Assembly (NCBI GenBank): GCA_017561285.1 | Contig: JAFZDG010000282.1 | Span: 1-6,740, forward strand | Direction: 5' to 3' | Origin: Bacteroidaceae bacterium | GTDB lineage: Bacteria; Bacteroidota; Bacteroidia; Bacteroidales; Barnesiellaceae_A | DNA: 6,740 nt | Part shown: piece after piece, positions 1 through 6,506 of the stretch | Position numbering within the stretch: the stretch's first letter is position 1 | Layout of the letters: each line of letters begins with the position of its first letter | The notes under the pieces: model-generated | What the model was told of the DNA's origin: nothing | The model's database searches: none | The model's input: only the letters and a program-made list of their open reading frames with translations | Position numbers and translations under genes: made by a program

Positions 1-3000
1 GGTGGTACTTTGCAAGGTAATCTCGATTATACATTGACACTTGCCGGTGAGCCTATTCGCACAGGTACTGTCGAAGCGGGTAAGCGAGTAGAACTTGATA
101 TAGAGATTACTACCGGTAGCGGACAGTATGAATTTGGTGTCTATGTAACAAATAGTGTAGGCCGTAGTCCTGTGACTAAGAAGACCACACCTGTAGGCTT
201 CGGTATGCCCTATGCACCCTCCGATGTGAGAATGACTATTGATAAAGAGACCGGTGTGATGAACTTGACATGGAACAAGGCCAATATGTGTACTCCCGGC
301 GAATATTTGGGCGAAATCACTTTCGGTGTTATTCGTTATCCCGATAATGTACTTGTTGCCAATGGTCTTAAGGAAAATTCGTTTACCGAAACATTGGATA
401 TCGTTTCGTTGAAGAACTATTACTACGGTGTGTATCAAATAAATGGCGATATGCACTCGAATGAGATTAAATCGAACCAACAAGTCATAGGACAATATAT
501 CGTAGCACCTTATCGCGAGACATTCTTGACCGAAGGTGACTTCAATATGTGGACACTCTGCGATGCCAATAAAGATGGTCGTGTATGGCAATTTGGTTTC
601 CCCCATGAGGCCAATATTTATACCGGTGAGGACTATCCGGCCGATGACTGGTTGATCTCTCCCCCCATTATGATGGAAAAAGGTCGTCAATATACCTTCT
701 CTATCAATACAAGATGTAATTATTATAACTCTCCCGAGCGTTTCGAGGTTATGTTGGGTACAAATCCTAAGGATGTCTCTACGTTTACAACCGTTATTAT
801 AGAGCCTACCGTTGTCGATGAAGATGATGAGGTTCATGGTTATGTAGTAGTGAGCGACTTTGATGCTCCCGAAGATGGCTTGTTCTACATCGGTATTCAT
901 GTTATCAGTGATCCCAAAAGCTCACTGTTGTACATCAACGAACTTGAACTCTTGGCCGGTGCTGTTCTTGACTCTCCTTGCGCAGTGAGCGATTTTGTTG
1001 TGACTCCTGCCGCAAAGGGTGAGTTGGAAGCCACTTTGGAATTTGTAGCACCTACTCATATGCGCAACGGTGGTAAATTGTCGAGCCTCGACCGCATAGA
1101 GATTTACCGCAATTATCTCTGTATCGATACAATCCTCAATCCTGAGGTGGGTGCTCAATATAGTTATGTTGATGAATCGCCTATCAATGGTGTGAACAGC
1201 TATATCGTAACAGCTTACAATGACTTCGGAAACGGTGATCCGGCACGTATCGATGCCTATGTGGGTATAGACATACCTTTGCCTCACGAGAACTTGGCTA
1301 CCGAGCGCAGGGTTGTTGATAACTTCGATGGTACATTTACACTTCACTGGCCTGTTCCCAACAAGGGCGAAAATGGCGGATACGTTGATTCGGAGAGCTT
1401 GATATATAACCTCTATGAGCGTGGCCGTTACTCTTATGTACCTTATAAGAACGGCTTTAAGACTCCCGAGGCTACTATCGATACCCTCGATTATTACAAC
1501 GAGTTGCAAGTATTTACGGCTTATGGTATCACTGCTGTAAACTCGGCCGGCGAGAGCCAGATATTCAGCTCGGCACCCTACATTTTGGGTAAGCCCTACG
1601 AAATGCCTTTCTATGATTCGTTTGCCGATGCCAAGTTGCAGATGACATGGTGGTCTTATACCAATGGAGATTGCTCTTGGTCACTCGATGGACGTGCCTA
1701 TGACAAGGATGGTGGTGTAGCCGTATTTACAGGTAATGCCGAGGGTGCTTCTTCGACTTTCTTTACCGGTAAACTGAACATCAGCGATTGTGTAAGCCCC
1801 TATGCCGTATTCCACTATAGAGGTGCGGACAATGCAACAGCACGTTTGGCCATCGTGGTAAATCGTGACTTTGCTGTCAATGACACTCTCGATATAGAGC
1901 TGATACCTACTGCCGAATGGCAAACCGTAACCATAGATTTGAGTGCCTATACCGACAGCCATTATATTATGTTTGGTATTCTGGGTATTTCCGGCAGCCA
2001 AAGTGGTGAAGAGATTCTTGTTGATCAGGTGCGAGTATTGGATATGCAAGCCGAAAATCTTGCTCTCGAGAGCCTCTCTACTCCCGATTACGTGCGTGCC
2101 GGATTGCAAAGTAGTGTAGTAGCCGGTATCAGCAATATCGGTATGAATGATGCTGAGAATTTCACTCTGCAACTCTATATAGAGGATGAATTGGTCAATG
2201 AAGTGGCTATAGAAAAACTGGCGGCAAACGCACAACTCAATCAAGAGATTACTTTCACAGCATCATCGATGATGCCCGATGAGATTACAGCCAAAGCGGT
2301 AATTGTATGGTCGCAAGATAGTAAGGCCGGCGATAATGAAATGAGTGCAACTATCGGTGTTGAAAAGACCGAGTTGGCAACCGTCACTATCGAAGGTGAG
2401 AAGACTGAATATGGTGTGAAGTTGAGCTGGAACGCCCCTGTTGTTGCTGCTGATTACATTACCGAAAGTTTCGAGGATTATGAGCCGTTCATTATCGACG
2501 ACTTCTTGCCTTGGACAACAATCGATGCCGACGGTGCTTATACCTATTCAATTCAAGATTTCGGAATACCCAATGCCGGTAGTCCTATGGCTTTCCAAGT
2601 ATTCAATTTGGAAGCGCTTGAGTCTCCTTATGAAATGGATAGAGCGGCTATGCCTCACAGCGGCGATCAGTACCTTATGTCGTTCAACCCTGCGCCTATC
2701 GATGACGTGATAACCGATGCCAATGACTGGCTTATCTCGCCCGAGTTGCCCGGTATTGCTCAAACAATAACATTCTATGCCAAGGCTCTCACTACACAGT
2801 GGGGCAATGAGACTTTTGAAATTCTTTACTCGACTACAGGTAAGGCGATGGAGGACTTCATTAAGATAGGAGCTACTCGAGAGGGAACAGACGAATGGAA
2901 TATGTTCTCGGCCGAATTGCCCGAAGGAGCTAAGTATTTTGCCATCCGCGTTACTTCAAGTAACAGATTTGCATTTATGTTGGATGATATCAGCTACTAC

Positions 3001-3447
3001 TCAGGCAATGCCGAAATCTTGGGCTATAACATATATCGTGATGGCAAATTGGTGAAGACAGTAGCTCCCGATGTGGTTGAGTGTCAAGACTACCCCGAAG
3101 AGCCCGGAACTTATTCTTGGAATGTAACAGTGCAGTATGTGGCAGGTGAGTCTAATCCCTCTAATACATTCACAAGCGATGTCAATGGCAGCCAAGGGGT
3201 TGATGCCTTAACCGCCGATAACACCCAGGTGTGGTACAATGTCGCTGCCAAAGTACTTAATATAGCATCGAAAAATGTGATAGAGAAAGTAGAGATATAT
3301 GATATGCAGGGCCAATTGCTTCATATCGAAGATGCTGTTGCCGCATGCGACTGCCATATCTCAATGGCTGCCTATTCATCGGCCGTATATGTGGTGAGAA
3401 CACATACCACCGATGCGATTAACATAAATAGAATTGTAGTGAGATAA
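1..3447 (+). CDS. Large multidomain T9SS-exported surface/secreted protein (FN3, choice-of-anchor J, CARDB modules), 5' partial
   Basis: The frame is open from base 1 to the TAA at 3445-3447 (1148 codons visible). The TTG at position 10 is an internal Leu codon, so start and signal peptide lie upstream. Modules by base position: beta-rich fragment and FN3-like domain (about 1-500); choice-of-anchor J-like jelly roll with PYRETF, DANKDG and DDWLISPP (505-960); FN3-like (965-1260) and FN3-like (1270-1600); a second, diverged jelly roll (1600-2045); CARDB-like domain (2056-2370); FN3-like domain split by a third jelly roll with ESFEDYEPF and NDWLISPE (about 2370-3180); C-terminal type IX sorting domain (3229-3444). 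Such modules occur in Bacteroidota adhesins and exported hydrolases; gingipain haemagglutinin regions carry related cleaved-adhesin modules. No catalytic domain is visible, so an enzyme domain upstream cannot be excluded. Inferred role: outer-membrane-anchored or released adhesin/binding protein. Convergent with truA. Confidence 0.9.
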   Translation, partial: GGTLQGNLDYTLTLAGEPIRTGTVEAGKRVELDIEITTGSGQYEFGVYVTNSVGRSPVTKKTTPVGFGMPYAPSDVRMTIDKETGVMNLTWNKANMCTPGEYLGEITFGVIRYPDNVLVANGLKENSFTETLDIVSLKNYYYGVYQINGDMHSNEIKSNQQVIGQYIVAPYRETFLTEGDFNMWTLCDANKDGRVWQFGFPHEANIYTGEDYPADDWLISPPIMMEKGRQYTFSINTRCNYYNSPERFEVMLGTNPKDVSTFTTVIIEPTVVDEDDEVHGYVVVSDFDAPEDGLFYIGIHVISDPKSSLLYINELELLAGAVLDSPCAVSDFVVTPAAKGELEATLEFVAPTHMRNGGKLSSLDRIEIYRNYLCIDTILNPEVGAQYSYVDESPINGVNSYIVTAYNDFGNGDPARIDAYVGIDIPLPHENLATERRVVDNFDGTFTLHWPVPNKGENGGYVDSESLIYNLYERGRYSYVPYKNGFKTPEATIDTLDYYNELQVFTAYGITAVNSAGESQIFSSAPYILGKPYEMPFYDSFADAKLQMTWWSYTNGDCSWSLDGRAYDKDGGVAVFTGNAEGASSTFFTGKLNISDCVSPYAVFHYRGADNATARLAIVVNRDFAVNDTLDIELIPTAEWQTVTIDLSAYTDSHYIMFGILGISGSQSGEEILVDQVRVLDMQAENLALESLSTPDYVRAGLQSSVVAGISNIGMNDAENFTLQLYIEDELVNEVAIEKLAANAQLNQEITFTASSMMPDEITAKAVIVWSQDSKAGDNEMSATIGVEKTELATVTIEGEKTEYGVKLSWNAPVVAADYITESFEDYEPFIIDDFLPWTTIDADGAYTYSIQDFGIPNAGSPMAFQVFNLEALESPYEMDRAAMPHSGDQYLMSFNPAPIDDVITDANDWLISPELPGIAQTITFYAKALTTQWGNETFEILYSTTGKAMEDFIKIGATREGTDEWNMFSAELPEGAKYFAIRVTSSNRFAFMLDDISYYSGNAEILGYNIYRDGKLVKTVAPDVVECQDYPEEPGTYSWNVTVQYVAGESNPSNTFTSDVNGSQGVDALTADNTQVWYNVAAKVLNIASKNVIEKVEIYDMQGQLLHIEDAVAACDCHISMAAYSSAVYVVRTHTTDAININRIVVR
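3229..3444 (+). other. C-terminal type IX secretion (Por) sorting domain, type A-like
   Basis: The last 72 residues follow the usual pattern of a T9SS type A sorting domain: VWYNVAAKVLNIAS, then VEKVEIYDMQGQLL-like strands (here VIEKVEIYDMQGQLL), an I-S-MAAYSSAVYVVR strand, and the basic end NINRIVVR. In this family the domain directs export across the outer membrane and is then cleaved, often with attachment of the protein to lipopolysaccharide. Two points are less typical: Ala replaces the common Gly in the SGxYxV strand, and a Cys-Asp-Cys sits at 3346-3354. The assignment rests on pattern recognition, not on a profile search. Confidence 0.85.
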
Positions 3448-3479
3448 ATTGTAAAAGTAAATTGGTTTTATTTAAGAGA

Positions 3480-3511
3480 GGGCGAGCAACCATGTGAATG
3501 GTTGCTCGTCT
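3480..3511. terminator. Strong hairpin between convergent genes, probable bidirectional terminator
   Basis: A perfect 11-bp inverted repeat, CGAGCAACCAT (3483-3493) and ATGGTTGCTCG (3498-3508), encloses a GTGA loop. One G-C and two G-U pairs extend it to 3480-3511. It starts 32 bases after the stop of the surface-protein gene and 100 bases beyond the truA stop. Neither side has a clean T run: the plus side continues GTCTGCTATAAGG, the minus side CTCTCTTAAATAAAA. Terminator function is therefore inferred from position and stem strength. The rest of the gap (3512-3610) shows only a weak 5-bp inverted repeat (CTGCA at 3574-3578, TGCAG at 3595-3599) and no coding sign. Confidence 0.65.
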
Positions 3512-3610
3512 GCTATAAGGTAATATGTGTGAATGTTGGCAATGTGGGAAATAAATCCGTTTGAAAAGGGAGCCTGCATAGAACTGTATTCCGGTGCAGT
3601 ATGGGTGGTG

Positions 3611-4357
3611 TTATAGAAACAACTCTTTGGGATAGGTTACGTCGTGTAAGAATAGTGCCTTTCCGGGCATTGATGTGCCGGCCAATCCTCGGTCACGACC
3701 TTCGATGATTGCACAAAACTCATCGAGTGTGATTTTGTGTCGTCCCACCTCCACAAGAGTACCTACAATGGCTCGTACCATATTGCGCAAAAAGCGGTCG
3801 GCGGTGATGGTAAAAGTATAACCCTCTCCCTCTTGCTCCCAATGGGCATATGTAATACAACAATTGTTGGTCTTGACATCGGTGTGCAACTTGCTGAATG
3901 AGGTAAAGTCGGTATAGCGATATAATGCTTCGGCCGCTTGGTTCATAGCATCAAAGTCGAGTGTGCCTCTATACCGCCACGCATATCGCTCGGCAAAGGG
4001 TGACTTGTGGTCGATAGCATAATATTTGTAGGTGCGCGAGGTAGCATCGAAGCGAGCGTGAGCCGTATCAGTTACCGGTACGCACCGAAGAACGGCTATA
4101 TCGGGTGGTAGAAGTCGGTTGAGGCGGTCGGCAAACACAGCCGGATCGGGTAGGGGCGTTTCGGTATCGAAATGTGCTACCATCGTACGAGCGTTGACAC
4201 CGGTATCTGTGCGACCTGCTCCTGTAACGGGAGTTGGCACTCGCAGAAGTGTCTGCATAGCTTCCTCCAGACGTAGTTGTACGGTGACAGCATTGGGTTG
4301 AACTTGCCATCCATGATAGTTGGTACCATCGTATGCAAAATAGAGGAAGTATCGCAT
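3611..4357 (-). CDS. truA: tRNA pseudouridine(38-40) synthase TruA
   Basis: This cytoplasmic enzyme isomerises uridines 38, 39 and 40 in the anticodon arm of many tRNAs to pseudouridine. The 248-residue product is complete and close to normal family length. Visible landmarks are the N-terminal YFAYDGTNYHGWQ strand (residues 6-18), the catalytic motif GRTDTGVNA (48-56) with Asp51 as the expected nucleophile, ARFDATSRTYKYY (101-113), DFTSFSK (150-156) and RFLRNMVRAIVGT (188-200). The start is the ATG at 4357-4355; the protein begins MRYFLYFAYDG as expected, so no earlier start is needed. No clear ribosome binding site precedes it, which is normal in Bacteroidota. It lies 108 bases downstream of speA in the same direction, with a hairpin between them, and converges with the surface-protein gene. 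No missing key residue is seen. Confidence 0.97.
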   Translation of the reverse strand: MRYFLYFAYDGTNYHGWQVQPNAVTVQLRLEEAMQTLLRVPTPVTGAGRTDTGVNARTMVAHFDTETPLPDPAVFADRLNRLLPPDIAVLRCVPVTDTAHARFDATSRTYKYYAIDHKSPFAERYAWRYRGTLDFDAMNQAAEALYRYTDFTSFSKLHTDVKTNNCCITYAHWEQEGEGYTFTITADRFLRNMVRAIVGTLVEVGRHKITLDEFCAIIEGRDRGLAGTSMPGKALFLHDVTYPKELFL

Positions 4358-4389
4358 TGTGTTTCGGGTTGTATGGGTTGTGGATAAAT

Positions 4390-4430
4390 AAGAGGCTGTA
4401 TCAAATATTAATTTTGAATAACAGCCTCTT
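4390..4430. terminator. Hairpin terminator between speA and truA
   Basis: AAGAGGCTGT (4390-4399) and ACAGCCTCTT (4421-4430) form a perfect 10-bp stem. Inside, TCAAA (4401-4405) and TTTGA (4413-4417) can form a second stem after a small asymmetric internal loop (A opposite ATA). On the plus strand the stem runs straight into a T run (CTCTTTTTATG). On the minus strand, the direction of speA and truA, the tail is an interrupted TTATTTATCC. It lies 36 bases after the speA stop and 32 bases before the truA start codon. It is probably the speA terminator and may act in both directions. Confidence 0.75.
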
Positions 4431-4465
4431 TTTATGATTTGTTTTATGGGGTTGGACAGGGTATG

Positions 4466-6361
4466 TTACTCGCTTTCGAGGTAAGTATAGCCATAGAGTC
4501 CCGAACGATAGTTCGACAAGAACTCGCGGCCCTCTTCGGGAGTGATGATACCGGCCTTCATAGAGGCGGTAGCCCATGTCTCTACACTGCGTACAAGTTT
4601 TTTGGGCGAGAATTGTACATAGTCGAGTACTTCGGCAACAGTCTCACCATCGATGATTTGGTCTATTTCGTAGTGGTCTTTGTAAACACTGATGTGTACG
4701 GCATTGGTGTCGCCAAAGAGGTTGTGTAGGTCGCCTAAGATTTCTTGGTATGCACCTACAAGGAATACACCTATGTAGTAAGGTTCTTTGCCTACTGTAT
4801 GCACCGGCAACGAAGATGAGGGGCCGTTAGAAGAGATGAAGTTGGCTATCTTGCCATCCGAGTCGCAAGTGATGTCTTGTAGTGTCGCTGTACGGTCGGG
4901 GCGCTCGTCAAGACGACCTATGGGCATAATGGGGAAAACTTGGTCGATTGCCCAAGAGTCGGGAAGTGACTGAAAGAGCGAGAAGTTACAGAAGTATTTG
5001 TCGGGCAAGAGACGTTGTATCTTGCGCAACTCCTCGGGTGCATGCTTCATATCGAGAGCCATTTGGTTTACCTCACGAGCTATTGACCAGAAAAGTTTCT
5101 CGATCTGAGCGCGGGTGTTGAGGTCGAGCATACCGAGGCTGAAGAGGTCAAGTGCCTCTTCGCGTATTTGTAGCGCATCGTGCCAGCTTTCGAGCAGGCG
5201 CGGTGTATTCATATTGTCCCATATGTTGTACAACTCACGAGCCAATTCGTGTGCGCCCTCTTCCAACTCTTCTTTGTCTTCCCAAATGGGCAGTTGTGTT
5301 GTTTCGAGTGCTTCGATAATCAATACCGAGTGGTGAGCTGTCAGTGAGCGACCGCTTTCGGTGATGATATTGGGTTGGGGTAGGTTGTTTTTGTTACAAA
5401 CATCTACGAGAGTAAAGACTGCATCATTGACATACTCTTGTATAGAGTAGTTCATACTGCTTTCGCTCGATGATGAACGAGAACCATCGTAGTCAACACC
5501 CAATCCGCCACCAATATCTACAAATTCGATATTAAAGCCCATTTGTTGCAATTGAACATAGAATTGCGAGGCTTCGCGCAGGGCATTCTTGATGCGGCGT
5601 ATTTTAGTGATTTGGCTACCGATGTGGAAGTGGATGAAACGAAGGCAGTCGCTCATCTTGCGTTGACGCAAGAAATCGAGCGCTTCGAGCAATTCGCTTG
5701 AGTTGAGTCCGAATTTGCTGGCATCGCCACCCGATTCTTCCCATTTGCCGCTACCGGCACTTGCCAGCTTAATACGGATACCAATATTGGGATGTACCTT
5801 AAATCGTTTGGCAATTTCGGCAATCTTTTTCAACTCGTTGAGTTTCTCTACAACGAGAAATATGCGGCGGCCCATCTTTTGGGCAAGCAGCGCCAATTCT
5901 ATATATGCCTCGTCTTTATAACCGTTGCATATAATGAGAGAGTTTTTATCGGTGTTGATAGCCAAGACGGCATGGAGTTCGGGTTTAGAACCGGCCTCAA
6001 GACCTATGTTGAATTTCTTTCCATGACTCACAATCTCTTCTACCACCGGTCGCATTTGATTTACCTTGATGGGGTAGATGATAAAGTTTTGTGCCGTATA
6101 GCCATACTCATCGGCTGCCAGTTGGAAACATTTTGATATCTTCTCGATACGATTGTCGAGGATATCAGGGAATCGTACGAGTACGGGAGCTGTCACGTCG
6201 CGCAGTTGCAATTCGTCCATCAGTTCTCGTAAGTCTACCGATGCCGATCCTTCGCGTGGAGTTACTTGTACATGACCTTTGTCGTTGATCGAAAAATATT
6301 TCAAACCCCAACCGCTGATGTTATACAATTCGGCTGAGTCTTCGATGCGCCATCTTCTCAT
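4466..6361 (-). CDS. speA: Biosynthetic arginine decarboxylase (PLP-dependent, group IV fold)
   Basis: SpeA converts L-arginine to agmatine and CO2, the first step of the route from arginine to putrescine and other polyamines. The 631-residue protein is complete and near the length of other family members. The N-terminal alanine-racemase-like barrel carries YPIKVNQ (residues 96-102) with Lys99 as the expected PLP-binding lysine, GLEAGSKPEL (120-129), FHIGSQ (245-250), the glycine loop DIGGGLGVDYDG (282-293) and ITESGRS (333-339). A helical insertion follows (about 362-455). The C-terminal part has TCDSDGKI (498-505), where Cys499 is the expected catalytic cysteine from the partner subunit, and GAYQE (536-540). 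A serine-rich stretch (295-302) falls where the E. coli enzyme also has a polar loop. The start ATG (6361-6359) gives the expected MRRWRIEDSAELYN beginning. A promoter lies about 60 bases upstream, so speA is transcribed separately from mntP. Confidence 0.97.
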   Translation of the reverse strand: MRRWRIEDSAELYNISGWGLKYFSINDKGHVQVTPREGSASVDLRELMDELQLRDVTAPVLVRFPDILDNRIEKISKCFQLAADEYGYTAQNFIIYPIKVNQMRPVVEEIVSHGKKFNIGLEAGSKPELHAVLAINTDKNSLIICNGYKDEAYIELALLAQKMGRRIFLVVEKLNELKKIAEIAKRFKVHPNIGIRIKLASAGSGKWEESGGDASKFGLNSSELLEALDFLRQRKMSDCLRFIHFHIGSQITKIRRIKNALREASQFYVQLQQMGFNIEFVDIGGGLGVDYDGSRSSSSESSMNYSIQEYVNDAVFTLVDVCNKNNLPQPNIITESGRSLTAHHSVLIIEALETTQLPIWEDKEELEEGAHELARELYNIWDNMNTPRLLESWHDALQIREEALDLFSLGMLDLNTRAQIEKLFWSIAREVNQMALDMKHAPEELRKIQRLLPDKYFCNFSLFQSLPDSWAIDQVFPIMPIGRLDERPDRTATLQDITCDSDGKIANFISSNGPSSSLPVHTVGKEPYYIGVFLVGAYQEILGDLHNLFGDTNAVHISVYKDHYEIDQIIDGETVAEVLDYVQFSPKKLVRSVETWATASMKAGIITPEEGREFLSNYRSGLYGYTYLESE

Positions 6362-6419
6362 TTCGTCAATTGCCTGTTTTTATAATTTGTGTGTGTTAAT
6401 AGTCTCTTTTTTGAACCTA

Positions 6420-6450
6420 CAAAAATACATATTATAATTTAAAAACAAGG
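6420..6450 (-). promoter_or_regulatory. speA: Bacteroidota-type (sigma-ABfr) promoter for speA
   Basis: Read on the minus strand, TATTTTTG (6427-6420) matches the Bacteroides -7 consensus TAnnTTTG exactly. CCTTG (6450-6446) supplies the TTG -33 element, 18 bases upstream of the -7 box. Transcription would start a few bases further on, near 6413-6416, leaving an untranslated leader of roughly 50-55 bases before the speA ATG. The leader is A-rich with no clear Shine-Dalgarno sequence. No start-site mapping supports this; it rests on the consensus match, spacing and position. Confidence 0.75.
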
Positions 6451-6459
6451 CTTTGAATG

Positions 6460-6485
6460 GAACTAAAGTTCTATAATTGGCCAAT
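6460..6485. promoter_or_regulatory. Two adjacent short palindromes upstream of the speA promoter
   Basis: GAACTAAAGTTC (6460-6471; a 5-bp arm with AA centre) and ATTGGCCAAT (6476-6485; perfect 10-bp palindrome) lie 4 bases apart. They sit just upstream of the speA -33 element and about 20 bases past the mntP stop codon. They could be a regulator binding site or a weak end signal for mntP. Neither has the strong GC stem and T run of a terminator, and I do not recognise a known operator. Short palindromes also arise by chance in AT-rich gaps, so the functional call is weak. Confidence 0.25.
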
Positions 6486-6506
6486 AGATGGTTGATTTTA
6501 TTTATT

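Noticed and set aside
922..1509. A 195-codon open frame on the minus strand inside the surface-protein gene
   Set aside because: It lies wholly antisense to a clearly coding frame, its product has no recognisable motif, and the repetitive composition of the sense frame readily leaves the opposite strand free of stops.
1681..2244. A 187-codon open frame on the minus strand inside the surface-protein gene
   Set aside because: Same reasons: antisense shadow of the jelly-roll and CARDB-like region, no domain, no promoter or family resemblance.
3574..3599. Weak inverted repeat CTGCA/TGCAG just past the truA stop, considered as the truA terminator
   Set aside because: Only 5 pairs with a 16-base loop and a short CTCCCTTTT tail at best; the hairpin at 3480-3511 is a much stronger candidate.
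4068..4404. Several short frames on both strands over the truA start
   Set aside because: Arg/Ser-rich or featureless products overlapping the conserved truA catalytic region; they are out-of-frame shadows.
4402..4409. AATATTTG in the speA-truA hairpin loop (minus strand), considered as a -7 box for truA
   Set aside because: It mismatches the first base of TAnnTTTG and has no TTG at the right distance upstream.
4439..4729. A 96-codon plus-strand frame overlapping the 3' end of speA
   Set aside because: speA coding in the opposite direction is unambiguous here (catalytic C-terminal part), and the product resembles no known protein.
5792..6136. A 114-codon plus-strand frame over the N-terminal half of speA
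   Set aside because: Antisense to the conserved PLP-binding region of speA, with no own features.
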